Source: Histoplasma ohiense (lineage: Eukaryota > Ascomycota > Eurotiomycetes > Onygenales > Ajellomycetaceae). From it: 64,000 nt of DNA. Below are positions 32,549-44,358 of this stretch, in pieces (positions within the stretch are counted from its first letter, which is position 1; each line of letters starts with the position of its first letter). The notes beneath the pieces were generated by a model that saw only the letters and a program-made list of their open reading frames with translations, ran no database searches and had not been told where the DNA came from. Position numbers and translations under genes: made by a program. Location of the stretch: assembly GCA_017607445.1 (NCBI GenBank), contig JAEVHH010000002.1, forward strand, positions 124,001 to 188,000. Reading direction: 5' to 3'.

Positions 32549-35383
32549 AGATTACTAGACAAAGACTTCATTTATATTAGCAACTCACTCACTACAGCAT
32601 CTGTACTATTTGTGAAGAAATCAGAAGAAGGTTTATGATTCTGTGTTGACTATTGAGAACTCAACAAGATTATGTGGAAGAACTGATATCTTCTTCCATT
32701 CATCAATGAAATACTTAAACAAATAGAAAAAGCAAAATGATTTATGAAACTTAACATCTCTGCAGCCTTCTACAAGATAAGAATTAATGAAGATGATGAA
32801 TGGCTAACTATCTTTTGTATATATTATGAATTATATAAATGAACAGTGACTTTCTTTGAATTAGTGAATACTTCAAGTACATTTCAGAAATACATTAACT
32901 GAGCTCTATGAGATCTGCTTGATGAGATTGTCTCAGTGTATATAGATGATATCTTGATCTTCACTGATGAATTGCTCACTGAGCACTGTAAATATATACA
33001 ATAAATACTTGATCATCTACAAAAAGCTGAACTGCAAGTGGACATTGACAAATGTGACTTTGAGATCAAGTCTACAATCTACTTAGAATTTATCATTGAA
33101 GCTGAAAAAGATGTACACATGAATTCTAAGAAGATGGAAGCAATTTTCAACTGAGAGACATCAGTCTCAGTAAAAGAAACTAGAAGCTTTCTAGAATTTG
33201 TCAACTTCTATCAAAGATTCATCAAAGACTTCTCTGATATCATACAATCACTGACAGATCTGATTCAGAAAGACACTGTATTTCAATGAACTGACAAAGT
33301 GAATGCAGTATTCAAAAAGCTGAAGTGTATATTCACAAACATCTCAATGCTGTAATCATTCAATTCAGATAAGCATACAATTCTTGAAACAGACATTTTG
33401 AGTTATGTAGTAGATGAAGTATTAATGCAATACAATAACAAAGATATTCTACAATCTTGTATCTTTATTTTGAAAAAGATGTCATCTGCTGAATGCAACT
33501 ACAAGATCTACAACAAGAAGCTTCTAGCAATTATACAATGTCTTAAGAAATGAGAGTCTGAACTTATGAATGTTGAGAAGTTTGAGATTGTTATCAATCA
33601 TAAGAACTTAGAATACTTCACAATCACTCATAAGCTCACTGAAAGACATATGCATTGATCATTGTTTCTTAGTCATTTTTCATTTACAATTTGTTACTGA
33701 TCTGAAGTAGAGAACATTCTTGTGGATGCTCTGTTTCATCAAGAACAAAATATACCATCTGATGACTTAGATAACAGATGAAAACACTGAGAGCATCAGT
33801 TAATTAACCCCACAATTATAGAAAGTTCTATACAATCAGATGAACTCTGTGTACATATCAATCAGTTCTGAGCTCAAGAACCCTCACTCAAAGAACAATA
33901 AAGACTAGCAGCAGAAGCAGATGAATTCTGACAGCAAGTCATCAAAGTCATACAAAATAAAGCATCTCAATTCCCCACAGATGTATATTCAAGAACAGAT
34001 ATCTCAGCATATTCAATCAACAATGACAACTGCTTACACTTTCAAAATAGATGATGAATCTCTGATTCAGAATCTCTATGAACACAGATCATACAAGAAA
34101 TTCATAACTCATCAATGATCAGACATTCAGAATATAAAATCATATACAACATCATCATCTAAGAATTCTACTGATCAGATATATTGAAAGATATACACTG
34201 ATTTGTACACAACTGTGATTGCTGCAGCTCAGTGATGATATAATATGAACACTGAAAAAAGATGCTGAAGTCTCTATCTGTCTCTGACTGAATTTGATGT
34301 GATATAGTTATTGATTTTGCAGTTTTTTTATCTGAAAGCAGAGATTCTATGAACATTCTAGTCATTGTCAACTGACTCAGTAAGAGTGTAATACTACAGC
34401 TCTGTGATAAGATGAATGTCAAAGTAGTTGCAGATATCTTTATCAGAAGCCTGTTCTATTATATACACAGTCTGTCTTCATTCATTGTATCAGATAGAGA
34501 CAGTCAATTTGTCAGTGCACTTTGAGTCTGTGTATGTCAATTATTAAGAATTGAACAAAAGTTATCAATAATGTATCATTCAGAGACTGATGAAGCTACT
34601 GAGAGAATAATACAAATAGTAAAGAACATTCTCTGTAAATTCTGCAATTACACACAAGACAACTAAAGCAATCTGCTGTCATACACTGAGATTGTGATTA
34701 ACAGTTGAGATTCTGTCACAACAGATATAAGCTCATTCTTTCTTCTATATGAATACAACTTAGAGATTCTGAACTTCTCCAAGACTCTCTGAGAAACTGC
34801 ATACATCCACAGCCTCATATAGACAGCAGAGAACATTGTGAGCAAGTTGAAGAAAGTCTGTGAATAAGCAGAAGCTTTAATAATCAGTGCTTAGTAAGAT
34901 TATAAGAATCAAATAAACATCAGAAGAAGTTCTATAACTTGATATTATATAGAAGACAAAGTCTGACTGAATCTCAAGAATATAAGAACAGACTGTCTCT
35001 TGTATATACTAGATTATCATCACATCAAATATACAGTGAAGAAAATGCTAGACACACACAATTATCAACTCAACATCTTATCTGACATTCACAACATCTT
35101 TCATATGAATCTGCTTCAACCCACAGCTGAGAATTCATTCCCCTCACAGAGAATCTCTGATTGACAGTCACTCATCATTATAGAAGAAGACAATAAACTC
35201 AAGTGAGAAATTAAAGCAATTCTTGACAATAGAATCAACCACTGCTGCTGTGAATATCTTATCAAATGGATAGAATACAATCATCTGATCTGGGAATCTG
35301 CATTTGCTTTGAAGAACACTGCTGCTCTCAACATCTACAAGTCCTCACTCACTCTGATAGAGGGGGATAATGTGACAGATTAG
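32549..35383 (+). pseudogene. pol: A1 pol, main part: reverse transcriptase to chromodomain
   Basis: Continues A1 after A2. Reverse transcriptase has FVKKSEEGL near 32610, LNISAAFYKIRI near 32750 and YIDD at 32939..32950. RNase H starts near 33390 (ETDILSYVVDE). The integrase core has DFAVFLSESRDSMN near 34310 and IVSDRDSQF near 34485. The chromodomain (EIKAILDNR..YLIKW..WESAFAL) lies at about 35203..35310, followed by YKSSLTLIEGDN. The polypurine tract GATAGAGGGGGATAA leads directly into the LTR, where the frame stops at TAG 35381..35383. Very many TGA codons. Confidence 0.88.
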
Positions 35384-35777
35384 TATTTATTAGTAATTAA
35401 CTTACACAATCAACTTCTCTTCTGCATCTGCTTGTTTCTGACTGTTGTGATCTTGTGTAATTCTTGATGTTCTTTCACTTTATGCTCTGCACTTGTGTAG
35501 TTTCTAATGATTCTTCTGTGTAGCTCTCAATGATTCCCTCACCCCACACTCCGCGCTTGTGTAGTTTCTAATGATTCTTACATGTATCTTTTAATGTTCT
35601 TCTGCTTCATGCTCCACTGTGAAGTGGCTTCTGATATTCTTCTGCTCTGAACTTCTCTCTATAAGAACCCTCTTTGTAGAATCTTTTCTTCTGATTTCTT
35701 TTCTCTTTCTTTTCTTAATCAATTCGTAATCTGTATTAGAATAGTGCTAGATCGTTAATCGAAGTACGCTTGTTACA
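35371..35777 (+). repeat. A1 3' LTR (407 bp)
   Basis: TGTGACAGATTAG..GTACGCTTGTTACA, followed by CTATA. The inner half has lost CpG and CC sites relative to 949..1355; the outer half keeps ATTCG, ATCG, ATCG and TACG. Confidence 0.94.
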
Positions 35778-35782
35778 CTATA

Positions 35783-36056
35783 TAAAAGAATCATTAGAGA
35801 CTACACAAATACAGAGCACAAAGCAGAAGAATATTAGAAGCTATACAGAAGAATCATTAAAGATTATATAAATACAGAGCACAGAGTAGAAGAATATTAA
35901 GAGCTATATAAAAGAATTATTAGAAACTATATAAATGCAGAGTATGAAACAGAAGAACATTGAGAGTTACATAAAATTACAATAATCAGAAACAAGTAAA
36001 TGTAGAAGAGAAGTTGATTATATAAGTTAATTATTAATAAATACTAACTCATCACA
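35783..36056 (-). repeat. A0 3' LTR, right part
   Basis: Continues 690..948 after A1 and ends ..CTAACTCATCACA. It contains the 63-bp-type tandem units. No CpG is left in this internal-facing part. Confidence 0.9.
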
Positions 36057-36583
36057 TTATTTCTCTCTACTGAGATGAGTGAGAATTTGTAGATGTTAAG
36101 AATGACAGTGTTCTTCAAAATAAATACAGATTCTCAGATCAGACAATTATATTCTATTTATTTGATAAAATATTCACAGCAGTAGTGATTGATTCTATCA
36201 TCAAAAATTGTTTTGATTTCTTATTTAAGTTCATTGTCTTCTTCTACAATGATAGATGATTGTTAATTGAAGATTCTCTGTGAGAGAAATGAATTCTCAG
36301 CTGTGAATTGAAGCAGATTTGTATGAAAGATATTGTGAATATCAGATGAAATATTGAGTTGATAATTGTATATATCTAACACTTTCTTCACTGTATATTT
36401 GATGTGATGATAATCTAGTATATATAAGAAATGATTTATTCCTATATTCTTGAAATTTAGTCAGATTTTATTTTCTATATAGTATCAGATCACAGAACTT
36501 CTTCTGATATTTATTTGATTTTTATAATTTTATTAAATACTAATTATTGAAGCTTCTGCTCATTTATGAATTTTCTTCAATTT
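36057..36583 (-). pseudogene. pol: A0 pol, C-terminal part with chromodomain
   Basis: Matches A2 26937..27440. It includes a heavily decayed chromodomain (about 36120..36240) and the integrase C-terminal region. It is interrupted by B3 at AATTT (36579..36583), and the other half resumes at 51149. Confidence 0.8.
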
Positions 36584-36851
36584 TGTGAGATGTAGTGACA
36601 GTGTGAAGAGTAACAGTAGAAGATAGTTTATAGTATAGCAGAGATAATAGTAATATATTGTAGAGTGTAGTATAGTAGTGTAATGTAGTGTAGTGTAGCT
36701 AATCACTAAGAAAGAAAAGAAAGAGAAAGAAGATGTGTGAAATACATACATCAATATATATATATATATAGAAATAGCAGTAGTGAGAGTATAATGAAAA
36801 GAGGTAAGAATAAGTGAAGATAATAAGAAAATAATAAATGAGTGTATTACA
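36584..36851 (-). repeat. B3 3' LTR (268 bp)
   Basis: TGTGAGATGTAGTGACAG..GTGTATTACA. CpG-free. Adjoins the polypurine tract of B3 on its right. Confidence 0.92.
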
Positions 36852-37212
36852 ATTGTTTCTTTGTTTTATAAGAGCTGCTCTCAGTGATTGTAGAGATTGC
36901 TTGCTAGTAGATAATTGTATTTCCATATTGTAAGTTCTGTTTGCTGATAGCAGTGTATCAATTGTGTCCTCTAGATAGCTTGTATATGTGTTGTCATTGA
37001 TTTTCTAATGAGATGAAATTGATGGATTCTTTGATTGTCAGAGGTTGTGTGCAGAGAAGCAAAAAGAATTTCTTTTCTTTTGAAGATTTCTTTTTTTTTT
37101 TAACTTGATCATCATCAAAACTTCTTGTCTTTCTGCTGCAATTTTTCATCTTCAATAAAAAAAATTTTTAAATTTTATATCATTGTTCTCTCTTTCTCTT
37201 TTTTTTATTGAA
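36852..37212 (-). other. B3 3' untranslated region and polypurine tract
   Basis: Uninterrupted version of the segment that B1 split in B2 (compare 2913..3186 and 11342..11430). CTTCTTGTCTTTCTGCTG at 37121..37138 is the empty target of B1. Confidence 0.75.
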
Positions 37213-38150
37213 ATGAGTTTTTTTGATTATCTTAATTTTAAGTAAGTTGTTTCTTGAGTGCTTATTGTGTATTATTGTTGATGTTCTCTATCAGTGATGT
37301 TATTAGTGTGGTCACATGCACCACTAGCTCATTTTCATATAGCATCATTCACTGTTCACTTATTATATTGCTCTAGATTTAGCTCTAATCATGTGATACA
37401 CAACAGTTGGATTTCATATAAATGTTGTGTCTTTAGACTTGAGAATGTCAATTTTTGATGTGTATTGAAGTCAAATACTCAGAAGTGTTGTGACACTTGT
37501 GTCTCTGCAGAGAAATTCTACAAATCTATAAGTAATTCTCTTTAATTCTTGCTCTTAGCAATGTTGATATACTGATAATGATGCTAGATGTGTGATACAC
37601 CTCTTCTGAGATGCATCATGCATGGGTGAGCATTTATCTTCACAGAGATGGCAGCTGAAAAGAACATGATCAGTCACAAAAGTCATCTTCATTATTTTGT
37701 TAAACAATTGAATGCATCTCATCTGATGATGCTGTCTGCTCAGAGCAGAGCAGAGATGAATGCTCTATAATCTCAGTACTGAGCAGTGACTGAGTCTGCA
37801 GAGATGCAGATTTTGAAGACTGTGATTGTATCTGATTCTTTCAGAGTGAAAATGTTAGAGAAAGAGAAGAATGTGAAGAAGAAGATTTTGAAAATGATGA
37901 GCTTCAGAGACTTCATAATGAAGAAATCAGCTGAGAAAAGATTGATAAAAGAGAAGTTGATGGAAGAGTCAATGAAAAAGATTGTGAAGATGTTGATAAC
38001 TGCAGCAGTATCTGTAATATCTGCTTCTCTTATCAATTTGTCACTGATGTCTGTGAAGCAGAGGAAGAGAGTGCTCTGAACAGTGAAGAAATGAGAGAAG
38101 AAGATGAAAGAAAATGTCTTTCTTTATTGAATATACTGAAGAATGAGTAG
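37213..38150 (+). pseudogene. B3 antisense gene: spliced Cys6-motif protein
   Basis: Third copy of the B antisense gene. ATG 37213 gives MSFFDYLNF, then a GTAAGT donor. The middle exons and Cys6 exon (C..CTCVSAEKFY-type, some cysteines lost) cover about 37400..37540. The hairpin is at 37588..37623. The acidic exon contains DADFEDCDCI, then ENVREREECEEEDFEND and CNICFSYQFVTD, and ends at TAG 38148..38150. The alternative basic frame (37786..38079) overlaps it. The conserved acidic frame, across three copies that differ by transitions, supports coding in the past. Confidence 0.55.
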
Positions 38151-38630
38151 ATTGATGAGAGAGAGAAGAAGTGAAGAGATAAATATTTTGTGAAATAGAC
38201 ATTTGTCTATATCTCTGCACTCAAAATGAATGCCAGTGATCTATGAATATCAGAAGAAGTATTGAGTGAGAGTGGCAGAGAGAGAAAATAAAAGAGATAA
38301 TGAAAGAAAGAAGAGAAAGTGAGAGATGAAGAATAAGATAAGAATGAATGAACTGAGAGTCTTTAGACTTTTCTTAGAACTTGTTTTCTTTGTTTTTTTC
38401 TTGTTTATATGCTTTATTTTTTGTATTTATTATATTCAAATTGAATTTTTCTCTTTTTTTCTTTTCTCTGATAAAATTCTTCTAAAAAAATGCATTTGAT
38501 TGAAGTTTGAGTGAGATTTGTATTTCTAGTGTTTTTTGATTTAAGATTTGCACTTCTGATGTCTTTTGACTTGATGTTTGTGCTTTTGATGTTTGGGGAT
38601 ATGTTGTTTTTGTATTTGTTATTCATTTTC

Positions 38631-41600
38631 TTATTTGAGAAAGATTTTGAATGTCTGAGTGTTCAATATGTTTTTTTTCAGTTTTCATGTATCATCACTA
38701 GAACCTCAATCTGTCCATCTTATAAGATATTTCAGAGGTTTGTTTTTTCATTATCATTTTTCAAGAATTTCTTCAATTTAATATTCTTCTTCACTGTTGA
38801 CAAGTTTCAGTTCTGATTCTGATAGAGCTTCATTTCTGTGATTGTATAGCTTCAATAAAGATATATGAAATACAGAATGAATGCTTCTATATAAAGATGA
38901 CAGTTCTAGTTTGTATACTTGTTTTTCAATGATATTCAGAATCTTGAAGAATTCAATATATTTATGATTGAGTTTGTGAATCAGACACAGCAATCAAAGA
39001 TTTTTTGCATTGAGCATGATATAGTCATCTATTTTAAATTATTGAGGCTTATATTTTGCATTATAATAGATTTTCTGTGCTTGTCATGTTTTTTGTAGAT
39101 TCTCAATAAGCTTATGATGTGTTTCCTTGATATGTTTTGTGTGGCTAGCAGCATGTATGACAATCAATTGTGGTGGTTTGCTGATATTAATTTTCAAATC
39201 AGATTGATATTCTATTAAGGCTTCTGTGGGTGCTATTTCAGTAGAGACATGTTGAGAGATATTGTAAACAAACTGCATTAGCAGTAGTCAGCATGCTCAG
39301 TCATTTTGATGATAGTTGATAAAGTATTGAAGATAATGTTTCAAGATTTGATTTTGTTGTTCTGTTTGATCATCTGTTTGAGAATGAAAGGCTGTTGAAA
39401 GTTTCTGGTGTGTGTCTAGCATATAACAAAAGATGAATCAATAATGGCTTGTAAACAGTGAATCTCAATTGAATATATGGTTTTTGAGTACTTCATAAAT
39501 TGTATAGAACTTGATATAAATGATTTCTGCTAGTTTGTCAGCTGTAATGTTTTTGATGCAAGGAATATAGATTGTAAACTTGATATATATATTCACAATT
39601 ACTAAAATTGCATTGTAGATTTGATGAAGAAATGTAGAGGCTGACAAGTCTGTAATAAAATTTATAGTAATAAACTCAAAAGAATTTGATGATAAGAGAA
39701 TTGTATTCAATTCTTCATATTGTCTGTGCTGTTTTGACTTTACTCTTTGACAAATATCATAAGTGAATATATAATCTTTGATATCTCTGACTAATTTATG
39801 TCAATAGTATTTGTTCTGAATGCTGTCTATAAACTTTTTTATATCAAAGTGACTTCTCTGTGAATCATCATGATTTGTACTGATAATTTCATCAATGAGT
39901 GTCTTTTGTTGAGAGACATATGTGCAATCATCAGCATGCAATATATCATTCTCAGAAATTGTTTATAGTATATTTTCAATGACAGTCATACTCTTCTCTT
40001 TTATCTTCTTTCTTTGCTCAGCAGCAAAAGAATCAATCTTCTGTGCTTTACTCAGAAATGAGATAAAGAATTCAGACATTTCTGTATATACTGAGTTCTC
40101 AAGAATAGTCTTATTGACTGCAATCTGGGGTGTATATTGCTCAACACACAATGAAGGGGAAGAGTTTACATAAGAGATAGAAGATGTCAATATATGAAGT
40201 ACTTTTCACTTATTAAAAGAAGCATTTTGCTCATTAGAGATTCATGTATAGACTATATCAGAAGAAATATCATTTTGAAAAGAAGTATCAGTTTTTCAGT
40301 CTAGTCTAACTTTATGTTTCAGCTTCTGTTGCAGAATAGATAATATAGTTTGACTGTTATAGATCTCACTATACTCTGTGCAATGACTGAGCTCATCAGC
40401 TGAATTCTTTGATTCAGAGCAGTGCAGTAATACAAAATTATAAGCAGATAAAGCTTTCATTCATCTGATCTGACATCTGTTCAGTTTCTTAGTTGTCATA
40501 AAGTACTGCAGATTGATATGATCAGATCAGATTTGAATTGAATACTGACTTCTCTTCAGATAGTGTTTTCAATTCTTAAATGCTGCTACAATAGTCAAGA
40601 GTTCTTTATCATAAGTATTATAATATATTTCCACATCAATCAACTTTCTTGATCAGAAGACAACTGAATGCCAGTGTTCATCATTCTGCAACTGTGACAG
40701 AATAGCAGCAACTGCAAAAGTGAATACATCAGATTTGATCTGAATATACTGAGCTGAGTCAAAATGAGCTAATAGAGAAGCACATATAAAGTGTGATTTG
40801 AGCTCATTGAAAGTGCTTTGAGCATCTTCTGTTTATATAAAAGTGGTTTTTCTTTCTCTCTTCTTGCTCTCTTTTGTAAGTTCAAATAATGGGGCTGCAA
40901 TAGAGGAGAAAGACTTAATAAATTGCTGATAGAAATTAGCAAAACTCAAGAAGAATTGAATCTCTTTAATTGATTTAGATGTAGATTATTTCACAATAGT
41001 GAAGACTCTGTCTGACTTCATCTCAACATCATTTGTATTTATAACAAACTTCAGAAATGAGACTTTGTTTACTTTGAATTCACACTTAGAGAGTTTTGCA
41101 AATAGATTCACATGTTTGAGATGTTCTAGTATCTTAGTAACATGCACTTTATATTTCTGCTTTGAATTGAAGAATATGAGAATGTCATTCAAATAAACAA
41201 TGCAACATATATTCAACAAATCAGATAAGACATTGTTAATGTATGCTTGAAATGTCACTGAAGCATTAGCTAGTTCAAATGGCATAACTATATATTCAAA
41301 ATATTTATATCTTGTTCTAAAGACTGTCTTTCAATGATCTTTTGTCACTATAAGTATGCAGTGGTAGGCATCTTGAAGATTCAGCTTAGTGAATATTTTA
41401 GCTTTTGAAAGCCTATCAAATAATTCACTTATTAGAGATAGAGAGTATTGATTCTTGATGATGATTTGATTTAATCCTTGATAGTCTACACAAAGACAAA
41501 GTTCATTATCTTTTTTGAGAACAAAGAGAATCAATGCATCAACTGAGCTACTGAACAGTTGTATTCACTCTTTATCTAATACATTTTTTAAATATTCTCT

Positions 41601-42360
41601 TAGAGCAGCTAACTCAGTTTCAGAGAGATTGTATATCAGTATAAATGAAGATTGTATATCAGATTTGAGATCTATATAATGTTCTGTTTCTTCTGATCTT
41701 TTTGCACTTATAGCAGCTTCTTCTGAGAAGATATGTGTGTATGACATGACATAATCAGATAGACTAATCAGCAAGTCTGAATATACAGCTGAGAATATAT
41801 ATGAAATATGTTTTGAGTCTTTTGAATGTTCTGTAGATAATACTACAAGTATTTCTACTCTAGCTTCTGTGAGAACTTCAGTTAAGACATTTTGTTCAGA
41901 AATAATTTGAAACTGTTGTTCATCTTCAGAGCTTCTAAAGAAGAATTGTTTATCTGATCAATCTATAAGAGAATTTGTTTGTTTTAATCAAGGAAATTCT
42001 AATACAAGACTGTAGTTCTTCATCTTCATTGCATAAAAGAAATGAGATGTCTGCTATGCATTACTTTTGTGATCAGTGACAGTAGTTGCAATGTTATACT
42101 CTTCAAAGAAACATATTATACATTCATCAATCAATTTAATTATTTTGATTTTGCAGTGAGCAGCTTCTAGATTGTGATTCTTTGTTCAAAATTCATTGAC
42201 ACAGTTCACTTCTGATTCAGAGTCTACTAGTGCAAGCACTTTTTGCAGACTTTTAGATGTAGTGAGTTTCACTGTGACAGTGAAGCTTAAAGTGTTTTTG
42301 TATTGATTTTCTGTGTTTATAACTGTCATTGTAAGCTGAATAATATGTTTTAAGCATTTT
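38631..42360 (-). pseudogene. pol: B3 pol
   Basis: Copy of the B pol, ending TAA 38631..38633. The reverse transcriptase active site reads YLND (near 41180) instead of YLDD, so a catalytic aspartate is lost. The RNase H, integrase (FITDLS near 39650) and chromodomain (about 38650..38800) segments align with B1. CpG depletion is among the strongest in the window. The frame follows gag by -1 after the heptamer at 42356..42362. Confidence 0.87.
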
Positions 42361-43540
42361 TTGAGTTCTTTGAGTTCTTTGTGTCTTTTGTATTGAGTTT
42401 CAAGTTGGATTTAGTGTTTTTGAATTTGTCTTTGAGTTGTTTGAAACACAAATCAATGATATGTTCTGATTGCTTGCAATAATGGCAATATTTTGATTGA
42501 ATGGAGTCATCAGACTTTGTAGTGTCATTTCATCTGTGTTTATTTTATAATCTATTATCAGCATTATTTCTGTTATTAAAGCTTTGAGTGAGGTTTTTGA
42601 AATTTGACTTCTCTTTAAGCTTTTTCTGTCTCTCTGACAGATTCGATTCTGTCATTGCAAGTTTATGTAGAGTGGCATCATAGCTTAACTCTTCCAATTT
42701 GATTGCATATTTATCAATTCTCAGTGAATGAAAGGTAGAACTTTCATATAGAGGTGTGATTTCTGATGATATTTGCTATAAGAATGTCACAGATATTTTT
42801 CAATTGATTGTAAATGTGAAGCAAATTGTTGAACTGTCTGATTTTCTTGTTGCTCTGTTTTTCAGTACTGTCTATCAGCATCTCAGAAACTTCTATCTGA
42901 ATCAGTGACTTGATATTACATTCAACTAACAAATTCTTCCCATGGTGACAAAGTTCACATATTATGTGTATGTTGATATCAATGTTGTTGCATTTTGATA
43001 TTGAAATAAGTAACAGCTTCGATGATCTTTTGATGATTGTATTCATTGTAGTAATCAAAATCACTGTTATGAAAAGTGATAGCAGCTGTAATAAAGTTTT
43101 CAAATTCTTTTATACTTTGATCTCAGAACTTTTTCACATCTCTCTGAGAAGAATAATCACTTATACTGAGATCTCAAAGTTCTAATTATCAAAGTGATAT
43201 CTGACTATATCTTCCACTGACAGTAGTTACAGCACTTTTCACTAAGATGTTGAGTGTTTATAGTATGACTTTTGATGATCTGAGAATATTTGTGATGTTA
43301 TTGTGGTTATTATTCACACTAGTTGCATCTCTACTGTGGTTTGGATGTGCTTCTAGTGTATTTCAGATGACTGAAATTGTTTCATTCAATTCTTGTAGTA
43401 AAGTGTTGTATCAGTGTTGAAGTTCTTACAGTTTTTTCTCAGTCTGTAATTTTTTGATTCTTCTAGTCACAGCTATCTTCTCAGCTTCAATTGTGCTGAG
43501 ATCTTCAGAAAAGATATTCTCTTCTGAACTATACTCAGAG
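42350..43540 (-). pseudogene. gag: B3 gag, 3' part with zinc knuckle
   Basis: Capsid-like region and a knuckle with CHYCKQ..HIIDLC-type residues near 42445..42490. Stop TAA 42350..42352. The N-terminal part is beyond C2 at 50694..50828. Confidence 0.77.
42356..42362 (-). promoter_or_regulatory. -1 frameshift heptamer, B3
   Basis: AAAAAAT in the same phase as in B1 and B2, followed by GCT TAA. Confidence 0.7.
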
Positions 43541-43545
43541 TCTGA

Positions 43546-43816
43546 TGTAAGAGATGGTTGTAGGTATAATTATGAGAGTAGTGTGAAGTACGTATGTAGG
43601 ATGTTAAGAAGATAGCAATCTCTATTATTCAAAGCTAATCACTGATCTTCTAATATCTACGGATATCAGTGAGCATTATATAGGCGACCACCACATGCTA
43701 CAGCTGTCTATGATGCTGTGTGCTATGTCCCTTTTCATTAATTCTGATGTGTTCTGTGTTCTTCTATCACCACATAGCTATTTTCTAATATAGATATCTC
43801 TGTTGCATCTATTACA
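43546..43816 (-). repeat. C2 3' LTR (271 bp)
   Basis: TGTAAGAGATGGTTG..CATCTATTACA. CpGs kept on the outer (left) side (TACGTATG, TACGGA, GGCGAC); inner sites read CACCAC and TTGCAT. Confidence 0.94.
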
Positions 43817-44358
43817 ATTATCTCTCTTCTTCAAAGACCTGGTCTTCAGGGCTTCTTACTGCAATGTGTGAAGTTCATAACATGTGCTGTGTGGTTAATA
43901 TTGTATAGAGTTCACAGGATTGAGCTGGATTAATTGTTGAGATTAATTTCAAAGTGTTGCTGTTTTGGGAGAATGTTTTTTCATCTCTGGTGTCATTGCA
44001 GTTCAATTATGATTTAGACACAACTTCTGATCTCTTTTCTTTGACTTCTACATCAAAAATCACACTCCATTGAATATCATCATCAACATCATCACTAACA
44101 ATTTTTTATTAAAAAAGAATACATCAATTTATCAAACAAAGTATGCTGTATCTTTCTATGCAATTTTTATTGTGAAATTCGAAGTTTTGATTGTGTGGTT
44201 GTGTTTTTCATTTTGGGTTGAGTTTTGTGTTGTTGCAATTCTTTTGATCATCATTACAATATTGATTTCAATCTTCAACATCTGTTTTTCTTTCTTGTTG
44301 CTTTTGCTTTTCCTCCTCCTTTGAATAAGGTCTTGGTACTAATTAAAGTTATGATAGA
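43817..44358 (+). other. C2 region between 3' LTR and antisense gene
   Basis: Polypurine tract on the left (minus strand) and presumed promoter/leader of the antisense gene. A hydrophobic open frame at 44070..44324 is shorter than its C1 counterpart and ends early. I see no clear gene. Confidence 0.5.

Larger units (their letters stand above)
949..35777 (+). mobile_element. Element A1: Ty3/gypsy chromovirus, full length but interrupted by B2 and A2
   Basis: Paired 407-bp LTRs (949..1355 and 35371..35777) begin TGTGAC and end TTACA, flanked by the direct repeat CTATA (944..948 and 35778..35782). The element's own sequence is 949..2649, 25410..26339 and 32544..35777; B2 and A2 account for the rest. 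Internal order is primer site, gag with zinc knuckle, protease, reverse transcriptase, RNase H, integrase, chromodomain, polypurine tract and LTR. Many TGA stops replace CGA or TGG, so it is dead. It sits in the 3' LTR of A0 in the opposite orientation. Confidence 0.93.
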
